Assembly (NCBI GenBank): GCA_964583765.1
Contig: CAZOWW010000015.1
Span: 1-60,379, forward strand
DNA from: CAZOWW01 sp964583765
GTDB taxonomy: Bacteria; Actinomycetota; Actinomycetes; Actinomycetales; Kineosporiaceae
Direction of reading: 5' to 3'
DNA length: 60,379 nt
Under the pieces are notes generated by a model. The model was given only the letters and a program-made list of their open reading frames with translations. It ran no database searches and was not told the origin of the DNA. Both the position numbers and the translations under genes were made by a program. Shown piece after piece: positions 1 to 7,580 of this stretch (position 1 is its first letter; each line of letters starts with the position of its first letter).

Positions 1-102
1 TACCTGACCACCGCCACCCAACACGGCCTCGACCAGTTCAAGACCCTGCTCGATGTGTTCCACGGCCACGTCTGGATACCCGAGGCAACCGGAATCACCT
101 GA
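1..102 (+). mobile_element. 3' end of an IS66-like transposase (partial)
   Basis: The first 33 codons are open from the window edge to a TGA and read YLTTATQHGLDQFKTLLD followed by a short segment ending WIPEATGIT. This resembles the C-terminal tail of IS66-family transposases (a YL-T-QHG-N-L-L pattern followed by an aromatic-Pro ending). Only the tail is visible, so the family call is tentative, and no terminal inverted repeat could be assigned. It sits in a region of gene debris next to an ileS remnant. Confidence 0.4.
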
Positions 103-189
103 CGACCACACCACCGCATCCCATCACCGACCGGCGACAACCACCGACCGGTCACTACACGCTGCCACCAAGCACCCCACCCCGTAATC

Positions 190-525
190 GAGGTGAAGGT
201 TTACGATGAGCGCTTGGTCGGGGAGGGGCCAGTCGGCCAGGTGCACCGAATCGGTGTCCTCGTCGGCGAAGAGCCGTTCCCCCAGGTAGTCGGTCAGGAA
301 CGGGGTGAACGGCGCCATCAGGCGGGTGACGACGTCCAGGCACTCGTACAGGGTGGTGAACGCGGCCGGGTCCCCGTCCCAGAACCGGCGCCGCGAGCGG
401 CGCACGTACCAGTTCGACAGCGTTTCCAGGAGGGCGGTGATCCGCCGGACCGCACCGACGGAGTCGAAGTCCTCCAGCGCGGCGTCCACCTCGGGGACCC
501 GCCGGGCCAAGGCCCCGCAGTCCGG
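190..525 (-). pseudogene. ileS: Isoleucyl-tRNA synthetase remnant (anticodon-binding region)
   Basis: The minus-strand frame reads ALEDFD, then LSNWYVRRSRRRFWDGDP, then LMAPFTPFLTDYLGERLF and SVHLADWPLPDQAL. This is the characteristic anticodon-binding segment of actinobacterial isoleucyl-tRNA synthetases. Only about 105 residues match. The catalytic Rossmann domain (HIGH, KMSKS) and the C-terminal zinc region are absent, and the frame runs into unrelated residues at both ends. It is therefore a fragment, not a working synthetase. A complete ileS must lie elsewhere in the genome, so this is either a relic of a second copy or debris carried in with the neighbouring transposase. Confidence 0.75.
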
Positions 526-639
526 GAGGGACGGCCGGCACGGATCCGGCTGCTGTTGTCCTTTCGGACCGACCCGGCACCGGAGCGAATTCCGTCATCA
601 ACCAAGTTCAACGGGGACAACTTTCAACGGGGCAAACCA

Positions 640-1135
640 TGGCCATCTTCTGCCTGACGGTCTGGCTGCTCGCTTCGTGCTACTCGCCATGGAAGGCCCG
701 CCGGACCTGGACGGATCCTCGATCCCACGAAGCCCCACCGCCCGGAAGACCACGATCCTGCCGTTCTCCGAGGCCTTCATCCGTTCGCTGAGGAGAGGCT
801 CCGCACCTCTCGCGATCCTGACACTGTTGGTGGGGCCCCTCTATGCGGTGGCCACCTATGCGGATGCTCTCGCGAACGGATCCGACAGACGATCCGTCCT
901 GAAGTTCGGCTTCATCCCCCTGATCGGCATCTTCTACGCGACCTTGGGCATCCAGATGTCGATCATGGCGATCAATCGTCCGCGATGGTGCGTGCCTCCG
1001 CATCTCCGCGGCGAGCCTGGATACTTCCAGCTCCGTCGAATTGCCCGAGGGCCGGGGAGGAGCGACCTAACGGAGCGAGCGAGTACAAGCGTCACGAACC
1101 GGGATGCCCATCACGAGGAAGAACGGGAGAACATC
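640..1135 (+). pseudogene. Possible broken small membrane-protein gene
   Basis: An ATG at 640 opens a short hydrophobic reading (MAIFCLTVWLLASCYSPWKARRTW) that soon stops. A different frame from about 689 continues with two good membrane segments (LAILTLLVGPLYAVATYADA and FGFIPLIGIFYATLGIQMS) and a basic, Pro-rich tail. One possible reading is a three-helix membrane protein split by a frameshift near 690-720. The second frame has no stop before 1474 and runs into the next gene, so its true end is unclear. I recognise no family. Confidence 0.3.
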
Positions 1136-1474
1136 ATGGGTGACGCCCAGGGATCGGCGTCCAGCGAGAGGGGACGGATCCTTCTCCTGCGTCCCCGCGG
1201 TGTGTATCGGGACCTGCTCCGACGCTACTCGGTCAGAATCGACGGGGAGTTGTGCGCCAAACTGAGGCCCGGGGCGCAGGCGGTCATCGAGGTCCCCGCG
1301 GGCGAGCACACCGTGACCGCGCACATCGACTGGGCGGGGAGCAGTCCCTGCACCGTCCTGGTGTCCGCGAACGAACTGGTCGTGCTGCAGGTGAGGCCCT
1401 CGGGTGGAGCGTTCGAGACCAGGACCCAGGCATTGACCGATCCGGGCCGCTACCTCGAGCTCGTGCGGATGTAG
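1136..1474 (+). CDS. Hypothetical soluble protein, 112 aa
   Basis: The ATG at 1136 follows a purine-rich stretch (GAACGGGAGAACATC) that can serve as a ribosome binding site. The product begins MGDAQGSASSERGRILLLRP and contains RYSVRIDGELCAKLRPG, EVPAGEHTVTAHIDWAGSSP and a VLVSANELVVLQV strand. This alternation of short beta strands and turns (V-R-I-D-G, then L-x-P-G, then V-P-A-G-x-H-x-V) looks like the PEGA-like or sandwich domains of small bacterial proteins in which a glycine-rich turn precedes a beta strand. No signal peptide or membrane helix is visible. The same frame is open upstream to 689, so a longer product fused to the membrane segments there cannot be excluded. Function unknown. 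Confidence 0.55.
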   Translation: MGDAQGSASSERGRILLLRPRGVYRDLLRRYSVRIDGELCAKLRPGAQAVIEVPAGEHTVTAHIDWAGSSPCTVLVSANELVVLQVRPSGGAFETRTQALTDPGRYLELVRM

Positions 1475-1539
1475 CAGGATCGCCGCAACGGTCGTCCCCA
1501 TCCTCCTGTGCCACGCGGGGATGTGCGGCCGCGGTCGCC

Positions 1540-1986
1540 TTACCCGCTGACAGTGCGGGTAGTCCGGCGGCTGTGATGTTTGGGGACGAGTTGGGCCACA
1601 CGTTGATGGCTGATCCCCAGGACGGCCCCGGCGTCGCGAGCGGACAGGCCAGCAGCGGTCAGGCGGGACACAGCCTCGAGAGTCGCCTCTTCGGCCTCGC
1701 GTTGGGCCTGGGCGGCGATCGCTCGCTTGTGGCGGGCATCTCGGGCAGCCACAGTGACCTCACCAGCGGGGAAGTCCACGTCCAGGCGGATCCGCGCGGT
1801 GACCTCCGGGATGGCCGAGTCGGGAAGGTCCTCGGCCATCACGATGGCCTCGGCCAGCCCCTGACGTAGACCGGCCAGGGATCGAGGGTGCCAGGTGTGG
1901 ACGCCGTCCAGATCGGGCACGACGCCGACCCACGAGGTGCCCTCGCGGTGCACTGTGGCGTGGTAGGTCTCTCTCACCGCAACCAC
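1540..1986 (-). CDS. hicB: HicB-type antitoxin
   Basis: The 148-residue product has an N-terminal HicB fold (YHATVHREGTSWVGVVPDL, then GVHTWHPRSLAGLRQGLAEAI), the partly degraded RNase-H-like domain that binds the HicA toxin. The C-terminal third (TAAGLSARDAGAVLGISHQRVAQLV) is a helix-turn-helix for DNA binding. It lies downstream of hicA and overlaps it by 13 bases, the usual toxin-first order, and starts at GTG. By analogy with the family it should neutralise HicA and repress the promoter at the paired palindromes just upstream of hicA. A GTG three codons further in is an alternative start. Confidence 0.8.
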   Translation of the reverse strand: MVAVRETYHATVHREGTSWVGVVPDLDGVHTWHPRSLAGLRQGLAEAIVMAEDLPDSAIPEVTARIRLDVDFPAGEVTVAARDARHKRAIAAQAQREAEEATLEAVSRLTAAGLSARDAGAVLGISHQRVAQLVPKHHSRRTTRTVSG

Positions 1987-2198
1987 CCCTTCCCCAGGAC
2001 CGATTCGAGGTCCCGTTCGATGCTGCGCAGAGTCCCGGCCGGCAGATCGCCGGGATGTTGCGGCACAGTCGTATGGGCGATGCGTACCTGGCCATCCTCA
2101 CCGATTCCGGCAAGGCGGTACCGGCGATGCGAGCCGATCTGCCGGATCAGCTCACCGCCGGCACGTTCGATCGCCCGGTTCACTTCCCGCGCTCTCAC
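1974..2198 (-). CDS. hicA: HicA-type mRNA interferase toxin
   Basis: The 74-residue product begins VRAREVNRAIERAGGELIRQ and contains IGSHRRYRL, the HicA double-stranded-RNA-binding-like signature with its catalytic histidine (G-S-H). HicA toxins are 60-80 residue ribonucleases that cleave mRNA independently of translation until bound by HicB. The frame is open further upstream, but the GTG at 2198 gives the family's normal length and places the two operator palindromes immediately upstream instead of inside the gene. It overlaps hicB by 13 bases, implying coupled translation. Confidence 0.75.
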   Translation of the reverse strand: MRAREVNRAIERAGGELIRQIGSHRRYRLAGIGEDGQVRIAHTTVPQHPGDLPAGTLRSIERDLESVLGKGWLR

Positions 2199-2206
2199 CA
2201 GGCTAA

Positions 2207-2247
2207 GTCTACCGACTAGACGCAACAAGTGTCTAAAGTCTAGACAC
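2207..2247. promoter_or_regulatory. Paired palindromic operator upstream of hicAB
   Basis: Two inverted repeats share the design GTCTA-N5-TAGAC. One lies at 2207-2221. The other is at 2229-2247 with arms extended to GTGTCTA/TAGACAC. Their centres are 24 bp apart, and the first begins 9 bp upstream of the hicA start. HicB proteins with a C-terminal helix-turn-helix commonly autorepress, so these are the likely HicB or HicAB binding sites. The symmetry is seen directly; the function is inferred. Confidence 0.6.
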
Positions 2248-2614
2248 CCTATGCGCGGCGGTCGACCGGAGGAGACCTCACACCCCGCATCGCCCCGTGA
2301 CGACGCCCTCACTGTCCGGTTTCATAGAGGGACGTCCGCCTCGCGCGAGCCGTCGTCTGGACCGATGCGGACAGCTGGGCCGCATGCACAACGGCAGGTG
2401 GAGCAGTGGCCGGCAGCAGCGCTGGAAGCCGCAGTACGCTCCGCGCAGCGTGGCCAGAAGATCCCTGGCTTGATCGGCGGAGTGCACCTGCGGGCGGGTG
2501 AGAGGCGGATCGCGGCGACGGGATGGGCCGATGCCCAAGAGCGCGCAACCGAGCGCGCCAGCACCCCACGCCCCGGATCGGGCCACCGGCCGACGAGTTC
2601 GCATGCGGCACAGT

Positions 2615-2654
2615 GTTTAAAACCACCGCTAGAGGTTCTACAGTGGTTTTAAAC
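2615..2654. promoter_or_regulatory. Long palindrome upstream of hipB (probable HipB operator)
   Basis: Two perfect 12-bp arms (GTTTAAAACCAC at 2615-2626 and GTGGTTTTAAAC at 2643-2654) flank 16 bp. The palindrome ends 13 bp before the hipB start and is AT-rich against a GC-rich background, as a promoter/operator would be. HipB dimers bind palindromes and repress hipBA in characterised systems, so autoregulation is the simple reading. A transcript hairpin is an alternative. Confidence 0.65.
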
Positions 2655-2667
2655 AGGGAGGACAACA

Positions 2668-3000
2668 GTGAAGAGGAGCAGATCCTACCTTCCGACCACC
2701 ACGAGCGCCCTTGCCGTGCTCGGCTCGCAGATCGCCGTCGCCCGGCGCGAGCTGGGCTGGACCGCCGCCGAGCTCGCCGAGCGCCTCGGGGTCAACGTGC
2801 AGCTCATCAGCAAGATCGAGCACGGATCCCCCAGCACGGCCATCGGCTCCGTGTTCGAGGCCGCGGTTCTGTGCGGGGTGCCCCTGTTCGGTGTCGACCC
2901 GGCGGACCTGACAGATCTGGCCACGCGCGAACGCGCCCGGCTCGCATTGCTGCCCGCCCGCATCCGCCGCAAGAAGATCCAGGTCAACGATGATTTCTGA
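2668..3000 (+). CDS. hipB: HipB-type antitoxin, XRE-family regulator
   Basis: The 110-residue product has an XRE/Cro-type helix-turn-helix (SQIAVARRELGWTAAELAER, then LGVNVQLISKIEHGSP) at about residues 17-55. A short tail ends in a basic segment. HipB proteins bind the HipA kinase and act as the DNA-binding subunit of the repressor complex. The start is a GTG behind a strong AGGGAGGA ribosome binding site at 2656-2663. It overlaps hipA by 11 bases, so the two are co-translated, and the AT-rich palindrome just upstream is its probable operator. Confidence 0.85.
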   Translation: MKRSRSYLPTTTSALAVLGSQIAVARRELGWTAAELAERLGVNVQLISKIEHGSPSTAIGSVFEAAVLCGVPLFGVDPADLTDLATRERARLALLPARIRRKKIQVNDDF

Positions 3001-4282
3001 GGATCGGGTGCAACTCTTCGTCTGGGTGTGGCTGCCCGGCCGCAGCGAACCGGTCGTGGCTGGGGCCCTCAACCGGAGTGGCGCACTGTTTCAGGGGCAA
3101 GAGGTCCTGGTGTTCACCTACTCGCGCAGCTACCGCGAGCAGGAGAACGCGATCTCCCTGTTTCCCCCCGAGTTGCCCCTCCAAGCCGGCACGTTCGACC
3201 CGACGGATCCCGTACGACTCACCTCGGATGCGCTCGGTCGACGACGCAGCCCCCTGCCGATGCACAACTGCCTTCGGGACGCCGCCCCCGACGCTTGGGG
3301 AAGGCGAGTGATCAACCTCCGGCTGGCCGGCAACCCCGACCTCGACCTGTCCGAGTTGACCTATCTGGCGAGCGGCGATGGCGACCGGATCGGAGCACTG
3401 GACTTCCAGGACTCATCGACCGAGTACATCGACCGCAGGGAGGGCGCCACCCTGGAGCAGCTCCTCCACGCCGCTGAACTGGTCGAGGCGGGAGAACACC
3501 TACCTCAAGGGCTTCAAGCGGCGGCGGGACACGGCACGTCGATAGGAGGGGCGAGACCGAAGGCACTGCTGTCGGACGGCGATCGGCATCTGATCGCCAA
3601 GTTCTCCTCCACCACGGACACGAGGCCCGTGGTGAAGGCAGAGGCCGCGGCCATGCTGTTGGCCGCCCGGGTCGGCGTGAATGTTGCCCCGGTCCGCATG
3701 ACCGTCGCGGAGGGAAAGGACGTCCTGCTCGTCGAGCGCTTCGACAGAACCGGCGGGGGCACGAAACGGCTGGTGCTGTCGGCGTTGACGATTCTCGGAC
3801 TCGCGGAGCTGGAGTCCCGGCACAGCAGCTACGTCGAACTGGCACAGGCGATCCGGACCGGCCCGTGGTCGGCACCCCAGCAGACCTTGCGAGAGCTGTA
3901 CCTACGGATGATCTTGAATGTCTGTGTCGGCAACACCGATGACCATCTGCGCAACCACGCCGCCTTCTGGGACGGCACGCACCTGGCCCTCACTCCCGCC
4001 TACGACCTCGCCCCCCAACCACGCTCCACCTCTGTGGCCTCGCACGCCATCGGCATCACTTCTGACGGCCGACGGGCCAGTCAGCTGCAACTGTGCCTGC
4101 GGGTGGCGCCGGAGTTCCACCTCGCCTTCCCCGAGGCGGCCGATCTGATCGATCACACCGTCTCCACGATCGAGAAGGCGTGGGACAGCGTGTGCGACGA
4201 GGCTCACCTGACCATCGCCGAGAGGACGGGCCTGCGGGGCAGGGAGTTCCTCAACCCCTACATCTTCTTCGACGAGGAGTGA
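2990..4282 (+). CDS. hipA: HipA-type serine/threonine kinase toxin
   Basis: The 430-residue product is the normal length for HipA. It has an N-terminal HipA domain (WVWLPGRSEPVVAG onward) and the glycine-rich GTSIGGARPKALL at about 181-193. After the lysine strand LIAKF comes the catalytic-loop signature GNTDDHLRNHAAF at about 313-325 and the metal-binding YDLAPQ near 338. HipA kinases phosphorylate aminoacyl-tRNA synthetases (GltX in E. coli), arrest translation and promote persistence; HipB neutralises them. All visible active-site residues are intact, so it is probably functional. It overlaps hipB and is followed by an unrelated gene. Confidence 0.9.
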   Translation: MISEDRVQLFVWVWLPGRSEPVVAGALNRSGALFQGQEVLVFTYSRSYREQENAISLFPPELPLQAGTFDPTDPVRLTSDALGRRRSPLPMHNCLRDAAPDAWGRRVINLRLAGNPDLDLSELTYLASGDGDRIGALDFQDSSTEYIDRREGATLEQLLHAAELVEAGEHLPQGLQAAAGHGTSIGGARPKALLSDGDRHLIAKFSSTTDTRPVVKAEAAAMLLAARVGVNVAPVRMTVAEGKDVLLVERFDRTGGGTKRLVLSALTILGLAELESRHSSYVELAQAIRTGPWSAPQQTLRELYLRMILNVCVGNTDDHLRNHAAFWDGTHLALTPAYDLAPQPRSTSVASHAIGITSDGRRASQLQLCLRVAPEFHLAFPEAADLIDHTVSTIEKAWDSVCDEAHLTIAERTGLRGREFLNPYIFFDEE

Positions 4283-4404
4283 ACGCACCTCACCAGCAGT
4301 CGATCTGCCTCGGTCGTCGCGCTCCAGCCGATGCTGACCAGGCTCGCCGTACCGGGCCGAACACCCCTGGCAGCCGCCCACCCGCGCCTTCCTAGACTGT
4401 CCCT

Positions 4405-5382
4405 GTGGACAGCCGGGGTCGTGGCGTGTGGTTCGGGATCGCGGCGTACGGGCTGTGGGGGCTGTTCCCGCTCTACTTCCGCCAGCTCGAACGCTCCGGC
4501 GCCCTCGAGATCGTCTCGCACCGCATCCTGTGGTCCTTCGTGGTCTGTCTCGTCCTGGTCGCCGCGACCCGCACCTGGCACCGCCTGCGCGAGGTCGTCG
4601 CGGACCGCCGCAGGCTCCTGCTGCTGGCCGCCGGTGCGCTGGTCATCTCCCTCAACTGGGGGATCTACGTCTACGCGGTGAACGCCGGCGAGGTGGTCCA
4701 GGCGTCGCTCGGCTACTACATCAACCCCCTGGTCACGGTGCTGCTCGGGGTCGTCGTGCTCCGGGAGCGGCTCGCGGGGTACCAGTGGCTCGCGGTGGGC
4801 ATCGGGACGGCCGCCGTCCTCGTGCTCACCGCCGCCTACGGCCGGCCCCCCTTCCTGGCCCTGTCCCTGGCCTGCAGTTTCGGCAGCTACGCCCTGGTCA
4901 AGAACCGCGTGGGGACCCGCGTCGACCCGCTCAGCGGCCTCATGGTCGAGACCACGATCACCGCCCCGCTGGCCGCCGGGATCGTCACCGTGCTCGCTCT
5001 GCGCGGGCAGGCCGCCTTCACCGCTGACCCGCCTTGGCAGGGGCTGCTCCTGGCGCTCTCCGGGGCGGTGACCGTTGCGCCGCTGCTCCTCTTCGCGGCC
5101 AGCGCCCGCCGCGTGCCGCTGAGCACCCTGGGCCTGCTGCAGTACCTGACCCCCACGATGCAGTTGCTCATCGCGGTCCTGATCTTCGGAGAACAGCTCT
5201 CCCCGATCCGCTGGGCGGGCTTCGCCCTGGTGTGGCTGGCCCTCGCGGTGCTCACCGGCGGCGGCCTGCGCGCCGGACGCGCCCGCGCGGCGGAGGCGGT
5301 GCTGACCGGCCCGCACACGGATTCCGGCCCCGGCACGGGCTCCGACCCCAGCACCGACGGCGGGGCTCCGCTCGCCGCCTGA
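4405..5382 (+). CDS. rarD: RarD-type EamA/DMT-family permease
   Basis: The 325-residue product begins with the RarD signature (GVWFGIAAYGLWGLFPLYF) and has about ten hydrophobic segments in two EamA repeats. It includes NWGIYVYAVNAGEVVQASLG, a stretch typical of RarD, and a second-half QYLTPTMQLLIAVLIFGEQ. It sits in the cytoplasmic membrane; RarD substrates are not firmly known (chloramphenicol sensitivity was the original phenotype). The C-terminal 30 residues are a Gly/Pro/Asp-rich extension. The start is a GTG at 4405. It has no operon partner and ends just before a short repeat shared with the 3' end of the polyprenyl synthase gene. Confidence 0.85.
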   Translation: MDSRGRGVWFGIAAYGLWGLFPLYFRQLERSGALEIVSHRILWSFVVCLVLVAATRTWHRLREVVADRRRLLLLAAGALVISLNWGIYVYAVNAGEVVQASLGYYINPLVTVLLGVVVLRERLAGYQWLAVGIGTAAVLVLTAAYGRPPFLALSLACSFGSYALVKNRVGTRVDPLSGLMVETTITAPLAAGIVTVLALRGQAAFTADPPWQGLLLALSGAVTVAPLLLFAASARRVPLSTLGLLQYLTPTMQLLIAVLIFGEQLSPIRWAGFALVWLALAVLTGGGLRAGRARAAEAVLTGPHTDSGPGTGSDPSTDGGAPLAA

Positions 5383-5409
5383 GGCGTCACGGCGGCGGCG
5401 CTCGTTCAC

Positions 5410-5440
5410 CCGGCCTCAGCCGGCGCGCGGCCACCACGGC
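5410..5440. repeat. Left copy of a ~30-bp direct repeat (partner at 7551-7580)
   Basis: This 31-bp segment matches 7551-7580 with one substitution and one single-base gap: both read CCGGCCTCAGC, then GGCGCGCG, then CCACCACGGC. The right copy is the functional 3' end of the polyprenyl synthase gene, including its stop codon. The left copy is a stranded duplicate just behind rarD. The pair flanks the sigma factor, anti-sigma and lectin genes, consistent with that block having been inserted with end duplication. Confidence 0.55.
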
Positions 5441-5579
5441 GGGGCCCCGGTGGCCGCCTGAGAGGCAGGCCACGCGCCGGTTTCCCCGTCCGTGGCGTCC
5501 CGCACTTGGCTGATTCCCGCCAGGCCTGCTGCGTTCGGAGGGAGTCATCGCATCGATGTCAGTAGGCGAAGGAGGTGCG

Positions 5580-6134
5580 ATGACGTTCGAGGAGTACGTA
5601 CGGCTGCGGGCCTCGGCGATGCTGCGGCTCGCGTTCGTGCTCACGGGCGACCAGCACCGCGCGGAGGATCTTGTCCAGACCACGCTGGCACATGCCCTCG
5701 CCCACTGGCGGAAGATCGACCGCAGTGACCATCCGGATCGGTACCTCCATCGAGTCATGGTGAATCTCCTCCTCCAGGACCGTCGTCGACGTGCTGGTTC
5801 TGAGGTGGTGGTGGCGGACGCCGGCGACCTCCTCCCAGAGGTCCAGGACGTCGCGCAGGTGGCGGGGGACCGTGACGAGGCCCGCCGGATGTTGGCGACT
5901 CTCCCGGACCGGGCACGCCTGATCCTGGTGCTCCGGTACTACCTCGACTGGGACAGCGACTCGATCGCCGACCATCTGGGAATGACACCCGGCAGCGTCA
6001 GATCCTCCACTTCGAGAAGCATAAGAACCCTCCAGGAGAACACCGGCCGAATCACGGGAGGAGGAAGTAGGAATGAGCGAGAGAATGGAATCCGGGACTC
6101 CGGGACCAGAAGCCTTCGTTCGTCAGGTGCTTGA
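5580..6134 (+). CDS. SigE-family ECF RNA polymerase sigma factor
   Basis: The product has sigma region 2 (FEEYVRLRASAMLRLAFVLT, GDQHRAEDLVQTTLAHALAHW). It also has region 4 (ATLPDRARLILVLRYYLDWD, SIADHLGMTPGSVRSSTSRS), as in the actinobacterial SigE-like (SigM/SigE-70) ECF group. It should direct RNA polymerase to a small stress or surface regulon. I chose the ATG at 5580 because AGGAGG lies 4-5 bases upstream; an ATG at 5556 would add eight residues. The 3' end overlaps the next gene by 62 bases, so the last residues are probably a non-conserved tail. It is likely controlled by the downstream membrane protein. Confidence 0.85.
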   Translation: MTFEEYVRLRASAMLRLAFVLTGDQHRAEDLVQTTLAHALAHWRKIDRSDHPDRYLHRVMVNLLLQDRRRRAGSEVVVADAGDLLPEVQDVAQVAGDRDEARRMLATLPDRARLILVLRYYLDWDSDSIADHLGMTPGSVRSSTSRSIRTLQENTGRITGGGSRNERENGIRDSGTRSLRSSGA

Positions 6135-6786
6135 GAGGGCGGCGACGAGCGTGAGCGAACCGGAGATCCCTTTCACGGAACAGGCATCCCGCATGGTTGC
6201 TCGTCGGCATCGTCGTCTCGGCATCGTCTGGGCGACGGCCGGGCTGCTGCTCGTCGCCGTGGCGGGTTCCTCCGTGTGGTACGCCTCGACGCGATCGGAC
6301 GGTGAGGTCGCGACACCCGTCCCCCCTGCCCACACCATCCCCCATGCCCCTCCCGCGCCGACCTCACACATCGACCGACGCTGCATCCCCACAGCTCAGG
6401 ATCCCCCGACCCCGCCGCCGCCCCTCCTGCCGCAGGAGGCCGTCGTGACCGACGTCATGGTGTGCGGCTCCAGGACGGACCGGGTCCACGGCAAGCCCCA
6501 GGCCGTGGCCGAGGAATTCCGCGCGCGGGGCTCCCTCGCGCTCTTCGTCGAGGCACTCAAGGCTTCCGATCAGGGAGCGGAATGTCACCCGGAGTACGGA
6601 TCCAACCCGAATGTCTGGGTACGGCTCGCGGACGGCCGATGGCTCCGGCCGCGATTCCCGGTCCACGGCTGCCGGATTCTCGATCCCGCCGCGCTGCTGG
6701 ATCTCGTCGAGACCGCCGAGCTGCCGCTCCACCTGCCGATCACGTACGACGCGCCGGCACAGGCGATTCTTCCCACGCGCCCGTAG
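6073..6786 (+). CDS. Probable anti-sigma factor, single-pass membrane protein
   Basis: The 237-residue product has a soluble N-terminal region of about 50 residues ending in RRHRRLG. One transmembrane helix follows (IVWATAGLLLVAVAGSSVWY, about 51-70), then a Pro-rich linker (PVPPAHTIPHAPPAP, DPPTPPPPLLP) and an extracytoplasmic domain with three cysteines. The topology and the 62-base overlap with the sigma gene fit a membrane-tethered anti-sigma factor that holds the sigma factor at the membrane. No HxxxCxxC zinc motif is present, so it is not a ZAS-type anti-sigma factor. The assignment rests on position and topology only. Confidence 0.6.
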   Translation: MSERMESGTPGPEAFVRQVLERAATSVSEPEIPFTEQASRMVARRHRRLGIVWATAGLLLVAVAGSSVWYASTRSDGEVATPVPPAHTIPHAPPAPTSHIDRRCIPTAQDPPTPPPPLLPQEAVVTDVMVCGSRTDRVHGKPQAVAEEFRARGSLALFVEALKASDQGAECHPEYGSNPNVWVRLADGRWLRPRFPVHGCRILDPAALLDLVETAELPLHLPITYDAPAQAILPTRP

Positions 6787-6962
6787 GAATCCCGCGGGAA
6801 CCGGCGCGCCCCGCCGCACCGGCTCCGAGCACCGCAGCGGCGGATGAAGGAACGGTGAAAGGGGACGGTGCAACGCTGCGCGGAGCCGGGGAGTCCCCGC
6901 GCAGCGGCACGCGGGTATCAGTCGCTCGCTCGCCGCACCGCTACCTCACGGGAGGAACCACG

Positions 6963-7487
6963 ATGCACCGTCCAACAGTCCTGTCCCTCGTCGCCGCCAT
7001 CGCGCTGTTCGCGGGAGCCACGATCTGCGTCAGCCCCACGGCGAGGGCCGACGACGTGGTCTACCGGATCGTGAACAAGCACAGCGGGCAGTGTCTCGAG
7101 GTGTTCAGCTCCTCCACCGCCAACGGGGCCACCGTGGATCAGTGGACCTGCAACCACACCGCCACCCAACAATGGTTCCTGGTCGATCACGGCCTCGGCG
7201 ATTACGGGGACTCGATCTCCCTCGTGAACGCGAACAGCGGTAAGTGCCTCGAGGTGTACTACTCCTCGCTCGCCAACGGGGCGAAGGTCGACCAGTGGAC
7301 CTGCAACGGCACCGCCACGCAGACCTGGCTCAAGGGCTACGGATCCGACGGCTACTACGGCCTGACGAACCTGAACAGCTGGAAGGTCCTCGAGGTGTTC
7401 AGCTCCTCCACGGCCAAGGGAGCCAAGGTCGACCAGTGGACCTCCAACAACACCGCCACGCAGAGATGGTCGATCGTCCGCGACTGA
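6963..7487 (+). CDS. Secreted RICIN-type beta-trefoil lectin
   Basis: The 174-residue product has a signal peptide (VLSLVAAIALFAGATICVS, cleavage near ARA-DD). The rest is a single beta-trefoil made of three related repeats of about 45 residues. Each repeat carries a version of the QxW signature: NHTATQQWFL, NGTATQTWLK and NNTATQRWSI. Each is preceded by CLEVFSSSTANGA-like and VDQWT segments. RICIN domains bind galactose-type sugars, and here the domain stands alone with no enzyme attached. The repeats are unusually alike, suggesting recent internal triplication. It follows the sigma/anti-sigma pair with a separate start and may be a target of that sigma factor. Confidence 0.85.
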   Translation: MHRPTVLSLVAAIALFAGATICVSPTARADDVVYRIVNKHSGQCLEVFSSSTANGATVDQWTCNHTATQQWFLVDHGLGDYGDSISLVNANSGKCLEVYYSSLANGAKVDQWTCNGTATQTWLKGYGSDGYYGLTNLNSWKVLEVFSSSTAKGAKVDQWTSNNTATQRWSIVRD

Positions 7488-7550
7488 CCCCGCGAGGCCG
7501 GGCGGACCGGCCGGGGCCAAGGATCCGCCCTCGGCAGCCCTGCTGAGCAA

Positions 7551-7580
7551 CCGGCCTCAGCTGGCGCGCGCCACCACGGC
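7551..7580. repeat. Right copy of a ~30-bp direct repeat (partner at 5410-5440)
   Basis: This copy overlaps the stop codon and last codons of the polyprenyl synthase gene. It matches 5410-5440 except for one base and a one-base gap. Together the copies bracket about 2.1 kb holding the sigma factor, anti-sigma and lectin genes. Confidence 0.55.

Larger units (their letters stand above)
2199..2667. other. Intergenic region between the divergent hicAB and hipBA units
   Basis: No credible gene was found here. The open frames that cross it have no recognisable motif and no ribosome binding site. It contains two GTCTA-N5-TAGAC palindromes beside hicA and one 12-bp-arm palindrome beside hipB, so it appears to carry the two divergent, autoregulated toxin-antitoxin promoters. 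I see no structure in 2250-2610. Confidence 0.6.

Noticed and set aside
2309..2665. Minus-strand frame facing hipB
   Set aside because: It crosses the hipB operator, has no recognisable domain or ribosome binding site, and is probably a chance open frame.
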